DNA of 64,000 bases from Paraclostridium sordellii (GCF_000953675.1 NZ_LN679999.1:39771-103770), one strand, 5' to 3'. Counted from the first letter of the stretch, positions 8,318 to 17,013 are shown. The notes: a model not told the origin generated them from the sequence alone. A program made the numbers and translations.

Positions 8318-8695
8318 ATGAACTCGGTTTGTTTAACTGGAAGATTAACTAAAGAACCTAATTTAAAATATTTACCTAACAATGGTTATGCAGTTTGTGA
8401 ATTTGATGTAGCAGTAAATACATATAAATCTAAAAAAACAGATTACTTTACTATTCAATGTTGGAAGAATTTAGCGGAGATAACTTCTTCTAATTTAGAT
8501 AAAGGTCGTAAAGTTTCTATACAAGGTTTCTTAAAAAATAATCATTGGAAAGATGAAAATGGTAAACTTCATAAAGATAATTTAGTAGTTGCAACTAGGA
8601 TTGAATATTTAGATTTTCCCAACGATAAAACAAAAGAAAATTTAGAATTTCAACCTATGAATATGGATTTAGTAGATGGCGAATTGCCATTTTAA
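8318..8695 (+). CDS. ssb: Single-stranded DNA-binding protein
   Basis: The 125-residue protein begins MNSVCLTGRLTKEPNLKY and continues FDVAVNTYKSKKTDYFTIQCW, the OB-fold pattern of bacterial Ssb. The C-terminus ends DGELPF, matching the acidic tip that recruits partner proteins. It is shorter than a chromosomal Ssb (about 150) because the glycine-rich linker is small. Located between transfer channel genes and oriT, it probably coats the transferred strand. The ribosome site TAAGGAGG lies nine bases before ATG. Confidence 0.92.
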   Translation: MNSVCLTGRLTKEPNLKYLPNNGYAVCEFDVAVNTYKSKKTDYFTIQCWKNLAEITSSNLDKGRKVSIQGFLKNNHWKDENGKLHKDNLVVATRIEYLDFPNDKTKENLEFQPMNMDLVDGELPF

Positions 8696-8717
8696 AGTTT
8701 AATTAGGAGGTATTTTT

Positions 8718-9620
8718 ATGAAAGATAAGTTAATAAAATTAAATGAATTTTTAACTGATAAATTTGCATTTTTAAATAAAAAATTAAAATCTAAAAATTC
8801 ATTTATATATTATATAGTAGTAATTTCTACAGTTGTTTTATATACATTTTTCTTTAACTCAAACACAGTTTTTTCAAATAAAGGTGGAGCAGACTATACA
8901 ACTCCTTTATTTGAAGCAAAACAAGTTAATAACTGTAAAGTTGAACTTAGAAGTAGAAAATATGATGAGAAAAAACATCTAGTTGAGTTTTATGTTTATT
9001 CATCTGATGCTACTGATCTATCAAATCCAACATTAGATTTTGATTTAAAAGAAATAAATAATCCTATGGAAAATATTAAGCTTAATATACGAAGATTAGA
9101 TAAAAATAATTATGTTGTTAGAGCAAATGTCCCTAAAAAAATATCAGTATTATCTTTAGGAGTTGCTACCTTTAATCCACTTGATGCAAGTGTAGAAGGT
9201 GGAAAAGACAAAGAAAAATCATCAAATAATGAGTTGAAAAATTCAGTTAAGTTCTATTCAGAGTATGATGATTTAGAAAAAGTAAATGACTTAAAAGAGA
9301 AAACATCTAACCAGTATTTAGCCGAAGGTGCTACTTATGAAATTAGAAGTTTGAATAAAAAAATAGAAGAAAACAAGAAAACAATAGATGAAAAAAATAC
9401 ACTAATTGATAAGTATAAAGAGAATATAAATCGTTTATATGAAGATAAAAACTATCAAACTGAAACTGAAAAACAGGACACAGATACTAAGATTAAGAGT
9501 ATCGAAAATATTATAAAAAATGAAAAAGATAATATAAATAAATTAGTAAAAGATAACGGAGAGTTACAACAAAAATCTAAAAAACTAAGCCAAAAAATTA
9601 GAGAACTTTCAAGAAAATAG
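8718..9620 (+). CDS. Membrane-anchored coiled-coil protein of the transfer region
   Basis: This 300-residue protein has an N-terminal hydrophobic segment (about residues 28-46), a globular part to about residue 165, then a long Lys/Glu/Asn-rich coiled coil (about 190-300). I do not recognise a family. It starts 22 bases after ssb with AGGAGG upstream and is the last gene before the probable oriT. The layout suggests an extracytoplasmic structural or adhesion component of the transfer machinery, but this is inference from position. Confidence 0.7.
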   Translation: MKDKLIKLNEFLTDKFAFLNKKLKSKNSFIYYIVVISTVVLYTFFFNSNTVFSNKGGADYTTPLFEAKQVNNCKVELRSRKYDEKKHLVEFYVYSSDATDLSNPTLDFDLKEINNPMENIKLNIRRLDKNNYVVRANVPKKISVLSLGVATFNPLDASVEGGKDKEKSSNNELKNSVKFYSEYDDLEKVNDLKEKTSNQYLAEGATYEIRSLNKKIEENKKTIDEKNTLIDKYKENINRLYEDKNYQTETEKQDTDTKIKSIENIIKNEKDNINKLVKDNGELQQKSKKLSQKIRELSRK

Positions 9621-9716
9621 AATTTAATTTTATAAAATTTATTTTCAAAAATAACAGTAAGTTTAAATTTTTTTGCTTAAAAATTTTAAAAGCTAAAATT
9701 TAAAAGTTATTTTTGT

Positions 9717-9777
9717 GGGGGTGAATTAAGGGGTGATTGGGGGTTAACTGGGGGGTGTTTAGGGGTGCATATGGGGG
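9717..9777 (+). repeat. Helically phased array of six G-runs
   Basis: Six runs of 4-6 G residues end at 9721, 9733, 9743, 9755, 9765 and 9777, spaced 12, 10, 12, 10 and 12 bases, averaging one helical turn. Five of the six are followed by TG. They could form G-quadruplexes or a phased protein-binding array. Confidence 0.85.
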
Positions 9778-9829
9778 TGTAATGTAAAAAAAGTGACCCT
9801 ACGGTTTTTTAAGGCTCTTTTAGAGTTTT

Positions 9830-9865
9830 GCTAGGCTTTGCCTAGCTCCCTAACTGGTTTAGGGA
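9830..9865 (+). repeat. Pair of adjacent hairpins in the oriT region
   Basis: GCTAGGC-TTT-GCCTAGC is immediately followed by TCCCTAA-CTGGT-TTAGGGA; both stems are perfect. Neither is followed by a T-run, so they are not terminators. Confidence 0.8.
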
Positions 9866-9929
9866 CAAAAACTCCTTATGCTCTTTTTTTGTTGAGGAAC
9901 GAAATAAAAAAACTTCCGATGCCCTTCAA

Positions 9930-9963
9930 CGAGTTATGAATTTGAAGTTTAATTTATAACTCG
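9930..9963 (+). repeat. Inverted repeat next to relaxase operon
   Basis: CGAGTTAT and ATAACTCG are separated by 18 bases, a layout like relaxase-accessory binding repeats near nic sites. The repeat lies about 37 bases before the first ribbon-helix-helix gene. Confidence 0.6.
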
Positions 9964-9999
9964 TGCCTTTAAAGTTTTTTAAGAAAGAAGGTAATGTTT

Positions 10000-10233
10000 A
10001 TGAATATAAATATTTATAATGTATCTAAAAATACTGTAAATAAAATAGATGATATGGCTGAAAAAAAAGGTGTAAGTAGAAATGAATTTTTAAAAAATTA
10101 TTTCACTAATATTGCGATACAGGACAACTTGTTTAATGTGTTTAATAGAAATGAAAAGCTATTAAAGAAACTAGAATTTTCATTAAATGAAAATTCTAAA
10201 ACGTTAAATAAAATAAACAATGAAATTCTATAA
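10000..10233 (+). CDS. Ribbon-helix-helix protein, relaxosome accessory type
   Basis: The 77-residue protein begins with a short strand (NINIYNVSKNTVNKIDDMA) followed by EKKGVSRNEFLKNYF, the ribbon-helix-helix pattern of small DNA binders. The ATG at 10000 is preferred over that at 9994 because GAAGG is only three bases before the latter. It is first in a cluster of three small DNA-binding genes leading into the relaxase, so it probably binds oriT or autoregulates the operon. Near its 3' end an 11-bp perfect stem (10173-10199) lies in the coding sequence. Confidence 0.75.
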   Translation: MNINIYNVSKNTVNKIDDMAEKKGVSRNEFLKNYFTNIAIQDNLFNVFNRNEKLLKKLEFSLNENSKTLNKINNEIL

Positions 10234-10248
10234 GGAGTATAAATTTAT

Positions 10249-10518
10249 ATGGAAACACAAGAACTGAAAATTAGAGATTTACCAAAAGATGTTGTAAAAA
10301 AAATAGATAGACTTGCTAAAAAAAATAATATGAAAAGGTCAGAGTTTTGCAAAAAAGCATTAGATAATTTAATTGAGTATGACCTTGTTTCAAGTTATGA
10401 GTATTTATTTGAAGAGTTAATAAAAAAGAATACATATGTACTAGATTTAAATACAAAAGTTCTTAGAACTTTTTGTGATGAAAATATAATTGATTTAGAT
10501 AAATTTATTTTAGAATAG
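10249..10518 (+). CDS. Ribbon-helix-helix protein, second copy type
   Basis: The 89-residue protein has the same fold pattern as its neighbour: LKIRDLPKDVVKKIDRLAKKNNMKRSEFCKKALDNLI, then a helical tail. The two are probably diverged duplicates. It starts 15 bases after the preceding stop with AAGGAG upstream and precedes the mobilisation accessory gene. A role at oriT or in repression of the mobilisation operon is inferred from fold and position. Confidence 0.75.
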   Translation: METQELKIRDLPKDVVKKIDRLAKKNNMKRSEFCKKALDNLIEYDLVSSYEYLFEELIKKNTYVLDLNTKVLRTFCDENIIDLDKFILE

Positions 10519-10528
10519 AGGTGTTAAT

Positions 10529-10957
10529 ATGAGTGAACAGCAAAGCAATTTAAATAAAAAAGAGAATTTTTATTTATCAAAAGATGAACTTGATTATATA
10601 TATGAAGTTATGAGAAACAATTCATTAAAAAAAAGTGAAGCATTAAAAAAAATACTAAAAGAGCATAAAGCAAGTTCATACTTGGATAAAGAAGATATAC
10701 ATAAAAAGATTGCTGATAATATTTATAAAAACTTCAAAGATCAAGTAGGTAAAGACATAAACTGTGCTAAAATAACTGATAAGAATGTTCAAATTTTGAT
10801 AGAAATATTTAATGCTTTCTTAGTTAATAATGCAAAGGAATGTAGTAAGCCTATAACTACAGATCAATTTAAATCTCCTATTTTAGTTATGGCTGAAAAG
10901 GAAATTGAAAATAGAATAAATAAAAACCATAAAATGGCTAAAGGAACTCTTGTTTAA
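10529..10957 (+). CDS. Mobilisation accessory protein, MobC-like
   Basis: This 142-residue protein begins with a helix-rich DNA-binding type segment (FYLSKDELDYIYEVMRNNSLKKSEALKKILKEH), close to the ribbon-helix-helix arrangement, followed by a helical domain of about 90 residues. Its stop codon overlaps the relaxase start (TAATG), showing translational coupling. That coupling and size fit a MobC-type relaxosome partner that opens oriT for the relaxase. The family match is by pattern only. Confidence 0.6.
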   Translation: MSEQQSNLNKKENFYLSKDELDYIYEVMRNNSLKKSEALKKILKEHKASSYLDKEDIHKKIADNIYKNFKDQVGKDINCAKITDKNVQILIEIFNAFLVNNAKECSKPITTDQFKSPILVMAEKEIENRINKNHKMAKGTLV

Positions 10958-12117
10958 TGTTAAAGAAAAAAACTAGACCTGCAGTTGTTTTTAAATCAAA
11001 GTTCATAGTACATACAGATAAAAAATTCAAATCATATATTGATTATATTAATAGAGATGATGCAATTAGAAATGGAGCTTACCAACAATATTCATTATAT
11101 AATGAATACATGGGGAATCCAGAAAAGACAACTGGAATTTTTACAAATGATAGCAACTGTCTTACTCAATCCGAAAAAGATTTAGTTAAGGAAAAGTTCT
11201 CTTTAGCACAAGAAAAGAAAAGTATAATGTGGCAAGAAGTATATAGTTTTGATAATGAATGGCTTAAAAAACAAGGGCTATATGATCCTAAAACAAAGTT
11301 TTTAGATGAAGATAAAATTAAAAATGCAATAAGAAAGTCAATAGAGTTTTCACTAGAAAAAAGTGGAATGAAAGAAACTGCATTATGGAGCGGAGCTATT
11401 CATTACAATACTGATAATATACATATTCATGTTGCCATTTGTGAACCTAACCCAACTAAAAAAAGAGGTAAGAGGACTCAAAAAACGCTTGATACTATGA
11501 AAAGTAAATTTATAAATCATTTACTAGATTTTGATGAAGAGTACAAGGAAATAAATAAAGTTTTAAGAGAAAATTTAGTTAAATCAAGTAAGGACTTTGA
11601 TATTTCTAAAGATGCTACAATGAAAAAATTAATGAATGAAGTTGTAAATAATTTACCTCACGATAGTAGGCATTGGCATTATAATTATAACACTATGAAT
11701 GATGCTAAAGTTCCTCTTAATAAGCTAATAAAATACTATATAGATACATATAAAAAGGATGAATATATGGATTTAATTAACAAGTTAGATAAGCAAGAAA
11801 AGGAACTTGAAGAGGTATATGGAGTAGGTAAAAGAAAGAAGTTTAAAGACTATAAGCAAAATAAAATAGATGAATTATATACTAGAATGGGGAATGCCTT
11901 TTTATCTGATTTAAAGGTTCAATTGAAACAGGAAAAGAGAAATCAATTAAAAAAACAAAGATTATCTAATGATAATTTCTATAAAAAGCAAAATCAAATT
12001 TATATGACTAAAAAGACTTTATACCATATAAAAAGGTCTTTAGGTGATGAATTTGATAATGTAAAAAACCAATCATATTATCAATCTTTACAAAATGAGA
12101 TTGAATATAATAGATAA
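10957..12117 (+). CDS. Relaxase, MobP2-type
   Basis: This 386-residue protein would nick oriT and carry the strand into the recipient. The N-terminus, PAVVFKSKFIVHTDKKFKSYIDYINRDDA, contains the likely catalytic tyrosine (Tyr27 or Tyr30). The metal-binding histidine motif is HYNTDNIHIH at residues 149-158, preceded by ALWSGAIHY. These are the motifs I associate with the MobP2 relaxases of clostridial plasmids. The C-terminal third is basic and coiled, with no helicase domain. ATG overlaps the preceding stop. The coding sequence is intact. Confidence 0.88.
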   Translation: MLKKKTRPAVVFKSKFIVHTDKKFKSYIDYINRDDAIRNGAYQQYSLYNEYMGNPEKTTGIFTNDSNCLTQSEKDLVKEKFSLAQEKKSIMWQEVYSFDNEWLKKQGLYDPKTKFLDEDKIKNAIRKSIEFSLEKSGMKETALWSGAIHYNTDNIHIHVAICEPNPTKKRGKRTQKTLDTMKSKFINHLLDFDEEYKEINKVLRENLVKSSKDFDISKDATMKKLMNEVVNNLPHDSRHWHYNYNTMNDAKVPLNKLIKYYIDTYKKDEYMDLINKLDKQEKELEEVYGVGKRKKFKDYKQNKIDELYTRMGNAFLSDLKVQLKQEKRNQLKKQRLSNDNFYKKQNQIYMTKKTLYHIKRSLGDEFDNVKNQSYYQSLQNEIEYNR

Positions 12118-12151
12118 AAACAAACTTAACTTTGAAAGGAGATTTATTTTT

Positions 12152-12394
12152 ATGTACGCTGATGTTAATGAAGAAAATGAAAGAATGGTTGATGATTTTT
12201 TCAACTCAAAGAAACCAAAAGCTTATATTATTGATTTAAATGTTGAAGAGGATTATTTAGTAATTGAAGATATGAATACAAAAGAAAGATTAGAAGTTGA
12301 TAGAGGATTAGGTATGTCAGAAGTATTTTCTTTACATGATTTACCCGTATATACCTGTTATGACAAAGAAAAGAAAATAACTGTTAATCCTTAA
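12152..12394 (+). CDS. Small acidic protein of the transfer region, unrecognised
   Basis: The 80-residue product starts MYADVNEENERMVDDFFNSKK and is rich in Asp/Glu, with probable alternating strands (KAYIIDLNVEEDYLVIEDM). ATG 12152 is chosen over the upstream in-frame ATG at 12095, which lies inside the relaxase, because GAAAGGAG sits nine bases before it. I do not recognise a family. It is followed by a strong terminator and so closes the relaxase operon. Confidence 0.65.
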   Translation: MYADVNEENERMVDDFFNSKKPKAYIIDLNVEEDYLVIEDMNTKERLEVDRGLGMSEVFSLHDLPVYTCYDKEKKITVNP

Positions 12395-12436
12395 TTTTTA
12401 AGTATTAAAAAACTAAATATTTTAATTAGATAATAA

Positions 12437-12480
12437 AAATAGAGATAAGACTATTAAATAGTTTTATCTCTATTTTTTTA
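12437..12480 (+). terminator. Terminator of the relaxase operon
   Basis: AAATAGAGATAA, an inner ACTATT/AAATAGT step and TTATCTCTATTT form a long hairpin followed by a T-run. Confidence 0.85.
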
Positions 12481-12510
12481 TACATTTTTATATAGAAAGG
12501 TGATAAAAAG

Positions 12511-14619
12511 ATGAAGATAAATACTGAATTAATTAAAAAGACTTTAAATGATTATAAAAAGGATATTTTAGATATTTGTACTTCTGATAATATAACTATT
12601 GATACTCTTTCTACTAAAATAGAAAGTATAAAAGATAATGTAAATACATTTTCTACATTAAGTTTATTTATAGATGATCCTACATTTGTAAAAGAAACTA
12701 CGGCATTAAGTTTAATTAGTGAACGACTTATAGAGAATCAATTCGACTTCTTTGAAAACAAAGATTTCAAATCAAGTTTAAGCGACTCTTTATGTAATAT
12801 GGGAATAGATTTAAATACAGATCCTACTCCCAGTAACGACAATTTAAATAATTATATCGTTGATAATGATATTAATAAAGAAATTCAAAATACAGTTGAT
12901 AATAATTCAAATCCTGTTGAAAGTGAAATAAATTTAAATAATAAAAATGAAGTAAAAGATAAAAAAGAACTCTCTAAATCATTAAATGATTTAACTCCAA
13001 AAGAGAAAGTTGACCTATTGGTTGAAACTGCAAATGATACAATTTCTTCATACTTTCAAAGTCCCGAAGATATGAAAAAATACTTGGATTTTATGTCTAA
13101 ATTCTACAAATACTCTCCTAGAAATATTGCATTAATAGAAAATCAATTTATGGTAGCTAAAGCCGTAGGCTCTTTTAAATTTTGGAAGGATAATGGATTT
13201 ACTGTGAATAAAGGAGAAAAAGGTATTAAAATTTTAGTCCCTACCAAAGTAAAATATATCATATTAGATGATGAAAATATAAAACAACTAAAATATGCTA
13301 CAAAAGAAGAAAAAGAGAAGGTTAAAAAAGGAATATTGCAAACTATAGAAAAGCAATATTACAAAACGGGATATGTATTTGAAATCTCTCAAACTAATGC
13401 TACTGAAAAAGATTTACCGAAACTTTTCCCTAATAAATGGTTAGATGGAGAAGTTAAAGACTATGATAAGATGTATAAAGCTATGGAGAAAATAGCTGAT
13501 ACAATAGGTGTTAAAATTATTGAACCTATAGAAGAAATGGGAGTTGCTAAAGGATATAGTTTGCCAGAAACTAAGGAAGTTGCATTAAACCCTCGTAATA
13601 GCCAACTTCAAAACGTTAAAACTTTATTACATGAATTAGCTCATGCAAAGTTGCACAATATTGAAACTAGAAATAATTACTCTAAGCAAGAAAGAGAATA
13701 TCAAGCAGAAATGATTGCATATACTACTTGTTCCTATTTTGATATAGATACATCTGATTATTCTTTTGATTATATTTATAATTGGACAAAAAATATGGAT
13801 TTTGATGAAAGTATTAAAATAATAGAAGAAGTTAAAAAAACTTCTACAGAGTATATACAGATAATAGAAGATTATTTAAATGATGAACCTTCTATGGATA
13901 TGAGTTCTAATGATGATGAAAAAGAAAAAGAGAAAAATATTACTGAAAATATTGATATTAACGAAGTTGAAAATCATAAAAGCAAAGATAATTTGCTTTT
14001 AAATATTGATAATATTTATGTAAAATTTACATCTAGTAAGTCAAATACAATAGAAAAAGACGATATTTATGACTTTGATACTGCAAATGAGCTTGTTCGT
14101 GTACTAAATGAAAAATATTCATACTTAAAAACTCCTATGCAAACAAATTTTGAACTTCATATTGATGAAAACTGTTCAAACCCATTTTATTCAGGAAGTA
14201 TTGAATTAGGCAACGAAAATGAATATGATTTAAAATCAAACTTAGATAGAATAACTAATAAGGATACTATTTATGTGAAATTTTTATGGTCTGAAAATAT
14301 TAATATACAAGAAAACTCTATATTTGAATTTAATAAGGCAAATGAATTACTTGAGATTTTAACTAAACTCCATCTTGCAGAGAAGATACCTGGCTATGAT
14401 AAAACTAAGTTTGAGTTACACTTTAATAAAGAGTGTACTGATAAATTTTATACTGGACGATTTGACATAGGAGATGGGGAATACAATAATCTAAAAGAAT
14501 ACCTTTATGATAATTCATGCAACTCAACTAAAGAAATATTATCTGAAAGATTAGGAATAAAGGATAAAAAGAAAAATCAAAGTATAAACAAAGATATTGA
14601 TATGGATTTTGAGTTATAA
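12511..14619 (+). CDS. ArdC-like / zinc metallopeptidase / LPD25-like polyvalent protein
   Basis: This 702-residue multidomain protein is the kind delivered with conjugating DNA. Residues about 160-260 resemble the ArdC N-terminal single-stranded-DNA-binding domain (SFKFWKDNGFTVNKGEKGIKILVPTKVKY). A zinc peptidase motif HELAH spans 374-378 (TLLHELAHAKLH), with a downstream QAEMIAY glutamate as third-ligand candidate. Two copies of a roughly 75-residue repeat follow (about 501-575 and 586-665), each with YVKF, NTIE or NIQE, FELH and FYTG/FYSG-type motifs, resembling large polyvalent domain LPD25. Such proteins protect incoming DNA from restriction or cleave host factors. The ribosome site GAAAGGTG precedes ATG. 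The gene stands alone after a terminator. Confidence 0.85.
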   Translation: MKINTELIKKTLNDYKKDILDICTSDNITIDTLSTKIESIKDNVNTFSTLSLFIDDPTFVKETTALSLISERLIENQFDFFENKDFKSSLSDSLCNMGIDLNTDPTPSNDNLNNYIVDNDINKEIQNTVDNNSNPVESEINLNNKNEVKDKKELSKSLNDLTPKEKVDLLVETANDTISSYFQSPEDMKKYLDFMSKFYKYSPRNIALIENQFMVAKAVGSFKFWKDNGFTVNKGEKGIKILVPTKVKYIILDDENIKQLKYATKEEKEKVKKGILQTIEKQYYKTGYVFEISQTNATEKDLPKLFPNKWLDGEVKDYDKMYKAMEKIADTIGVKIIEPIEEMGVAKGYSLPETKEVALNPRNSQLQNVKTLLHELAHAKLHNIETRNNYSKQEREYQAEMIAYTTCSYFDIDTSDYSFDYIYNWTKNMDFDESIKIIEEVKKTSTEYIQIIEDYLNDEPSMDMSSNDDEKEKEKNITENIDINEVENHKSKDNLLLNIDNIYVKFTSSKSNTIEKDDIYDFDTANELVRVLNEKYSYLKTPMQTNFELHIDENCSNPFYSGSIELGNENEYDLKSNLDRITNKDTIYVKFLWSENINIQENSIFEFNKANELLEILTKLHLAEKIPGYDKTKFELHFNKECTDKFYTGRFDIGDGEYNNLKEYLYDNSCNSTKEILSERLGIKDKKKNQSINKDIDMDFEL
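13978..14001 (+). terminator. Small terminator-like hairpin inside the polyvalent protein gene
   Basis: AAAAGCAAA-GATAA-TTTGCTTTT, a 9-bp perfect stem ending in T residues, marks the linker before the first repeat domain. It is weaker than the two other intragenic hairpins of the transfer region. Confidence 0.4.
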
Positions 14620-14706
14620 ATTTAGTTGAATTTTACACTTAAACTTAAGTATATTTATTATAAATAGATTTTCTTCTTAACTTATATTTAATCGATTTTA
14701 CCCTTT

Positions 14707-14738
14707 AAAAAGCAGATTTTATAAATCTGCTTTTTTTT
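14707..14738 (+). terminator. Terminator hairpin 1 of the array
   Basis: AAAAAGCAGATTT pairs with AAATCTGCTTTTT, then further T residues. It also ends transcription of the polyvalent protein gene. Confidence 0.8.
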
Positions 14739-14956
14739 ATTGAGTAAACAACCTAAACAAGTTTATAATTAAATTACATCATAAATTTTTAATTGTATGG
14801 TTATTATCGATCTCATACAATTTTCTTCTAAATTATTGGTTCTTAATAAAAAAGGAAAAGTATTTACTTTTCCTTTTTTATTTAACTTAATCTAAGGTTT
14901 TGATATATTATATATAGGCACTTTTTAACTCATGTTTAAACTGTTTTAGTATAAAT

Positions 14957-14992
14957 AAAAGAGTAGTTAACAATTAAGTTAACTACTCTTTT
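14957..14992. terminator. Terminator hairpin 3 of the array, bidirectional
   Basis: A perfect stem AAAAGAGTAGTTAAC with its complement closes a 6-base loop; A- and T-tracts at both ends allow use on either strand. Confidence 0.75.
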
Positions 14993-15124
14993 ACTTATAC
15001 TAGAATATTGTATATATAACCTAAACATATGTATAATTTTATATGAGTTCAATATTTATATCATACTATATTAATCTCATAAGATATTTTTAGAGTATCT
15101 TTTAGGTTGTTTCGACATTTTGAT

Positions 15125-15160
15125 AAAAAGGCAGTTAACTTAGTTGTTAACTGCCTTTTT
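15125..15160. terminator. Terminator hairpin 4 of the array, bidirectional
   Basis: A perfect stem AAAAAGGCAGTTAAC with its complement. The inner GTTAAC part is shared with hairpin 3, so the two look related. Confidence 0.75.
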
Positions 15161-15590
15161 ATTTGAATAATTTGAAAATTATAATTAAACAATATATAAT
15201 ATAAATTGTAATTTATTTAACAAAATACCTTTTTATTAAATAGCTGAGAGAGGTCTCGGCTATTTTTATTGTTGAATAATATATTTAAACTTTGATACAA
15301 TTAATGTGATTTCTTTATATCTTAATGGATACATATTTATATCTAATAAAAGTAGTCAGGAAAGGTCTTGACTGCTTTTATTATTATTAATAACTTTATA
15401 AGTAGTTGATATTATTTATTTGGCCCATTCGGTGAAATTTTTATTATAGTATATATTCTATTTGTAATAACTATATAATATTGGCTATAAAAGCATTAAA
15501 AAATATCTAAATAGTTAAAATTTGGCTAATACATGAAATTTAATATATAATAAATTAAATATAATGAATAATCTAAGGGGGTATATTAAT

Positions 15591-16973
15591 ATGAATAGTC
15601 AAAGTTTAAATTCATTCACTAATGATTTATTTAACAGAAAAATTATTGCTGAAAATTTAATTAAGATAATAGAATCTCAAGATAAACCAATGGTTATTTC
15701 TTTAGATTCTGATTGGGGAACAGGTAAAACAACATTTGTAACAATGTGGAAAAACTTATTAGATAATGATGTTAACTATAGTTCAAAATTTAATACTCTT
15801 TATTTTAATGCATGGGAGCATGATTATATAAAAGATCCTTTACTTGCAATTTTTTCAGAAATAGAATCCCAAATAAAAGAATCTGATTCAAAACTTAAGC
15901 AACAACTAGATAATGTTAAAAATAAAATTAAGCCATTTACTAAATTAGCAACTACAACAGGAATAAAAATGTTAACTGCTGGGGCATTAAATTTAGATAA
16001 TGTAAATTTTGGTGATTATAACGAATCTCAATTAATTGATTTAGCTGGTAAACTTGGTGATTTAGCTATAAAAGAAATATCAGCAAGTAAGAAGGTTAGA
16101 TCCGAGTTAAAAAAAGAAATGGTCGAATATCAAAATGCTACTGAAAAAAAAATTATTTTCTTTATTGATGAATTAGATAGATGCCGACCTAGCTTTGCAA
16201 TAGAGCTACTAGAAGTCATTAAACATCTATTTGACATAGATAATTTTGTTTTTGTAATATCTATTGATAAGGAACAGTTATCCCATTCTGTATCAACTAT
16301 ATATGGCCATAATATGGATACTGTTGGATATTTAAGAAGATTCTTTGACTTAGATTATAAATTACCTAAAGTAGATATTAAAAAATATATTGATATTAAA
16401 AGTTCAACTGCTTTTGATGGATATTATAATGTAGATTGCTTGAAAGTTTTTATAAAAGAGCTATTTGCATCCGAGAAATTTTCACTACGTGATATAGAAA
16501 AAGCTTTTTATTACATAGAATTACTACTTCCATTAATTAAGCCATTTAACAATAATACTACTTATAAAAATACATATATTGCAGTAATAAGTTATCTCTA
16601 TGCAACTCTTATAACTACTAAAATTAAAAAACCTATTGTCTATAAAAAAATAATATATGCTGATTATAACTTAGATAATATGTTAATAAATTTCAAGACA
16701 CCTGATTTTAGCAATTATGGAGATTATATTGGTGAATGGCATCATGAACCACTTCAACGTTTAATTAACCCTCTTTTGGAAATGTATTTGGATTTAAACT
16801 TAAAAGTAAGTTCAATAGAAAATATCTATAATTTCTCATCAGAAGATTTTATGATTGGACTTAAAAATGAAGACGGTTCTTTTATATATGATTCTAAGTT
16901 TGATTTGTTAAATCTATTCAAAGGAAAAGATTACACTATACATGATAAGTTAGAGTTTATTGAGGGATTCTAA
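15591..16973 (+). CDS. KAP-family P-loop NTPase
   Basis: This 460-residue protein has the KAP signature: Walker A in LDSDWGTGKTTFV (about 39-50), WEHDYIKDP downstream, and Walker B IIFFIDELDRCRPSFAIELLEVIKHLF (about 189-215), with FVISIDKEQL following. A segment of about 90 residues between the two motifs includes a moderately hydrophobic stretch, where other KAP proteins carry membrane helices. KAP NTPases are membrane-associated and some take part in phage exclusion or other defence. ATG 15591 is chosen because AAGGGGG lies eight bases upstream, unlike the ATG at 15564. It stands alone between a terminator array and its own terminator. Confidence 0.88.
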   Translation: MNSQSLNSFTNDLFNRKIIAENLIKIIESQDKPMVISLDSDWGTGKTTFVTMWKNLLDNDVNYSSKFNTLYFNAWEHDYIKDPLLAIFSEIESQIKESDSKLKQQLDNVKNKIKPFTKLATTTGIKMLTAGALNLDNVNFGDYNESQLIDLAGKLGDLAIKEISASKKVRSELKKEMVEYQNATEKKIIFFIDELDRCRPSFAIELLEVIKHLFDIDNFVFVISIDKEQLSHSVSTIYGHNMDTVGYLRRFFDLDYKLPKVDIKKYIDIKSSTAFDGYYNVDCLKVFIKELFASEKFSLRDIEKAFYYIELLLPLIKPFNNNTTYKNTYIAVISYLYATLITTKIKKPIVYKKIIYADYNLDNMLINFKTPDFSNYGDYIGEWHHEPLQRLINPLLEMYLDLNLKVSSIENIYNFSSEDFMIGLKNEDGSFIYDSKFDLLNLFKGKDYTIHDKLEFIEGF

Positions 16974-17013
16974 ACAATAAAATAGAGGGGGATACTCTCC
17001 ATTTTATTGTTTA
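16971..17013. terminator. Terminator overlapping the KAP stop codon
   Basis: TAAACAATAAAAT (including the stop codon) pairs with ATTTTATTGTTTA across a G-rich/C-rich inner part. Confidence 0.75.

Larger units (their letters stand above)
9621..9999 (+). other. Probable origin of transfer region
   Basis: This 379-base gap between transfer and relaxase genes contains a G-run array (9717-9777), two adjacent 7-bp hairpins (9830-9846, 9847-9865) and an 8-bp inverted repeat with an 18-base spacer (9930-9963). Its base composition is unlike all neighbours. Closeness to the ribbon-helix-helix proteins and relaxase is what is known for oriT regions. The nic site itself cannot be placed from sequence alone. 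Confidence 0.6.
14620..15590. other. Gene-free region with a tandem array of terminator-like hairpins
   Basis: No credible coding frame. At least six hairpins with A-tract/T-tract flanks occur at 14707-14738, 14848-14880, 14957-14992, 15125-15160, 15238-15270 and 15347-15383, each about 100-150 bases from the next. Between them lie AT-rich stretches with promoter-like sequences (TTTTGATATATTAT near 14898) and a repeated phrase containing ACCTAAACA. Several short transcription units are plausible. Confidence 0.75.
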
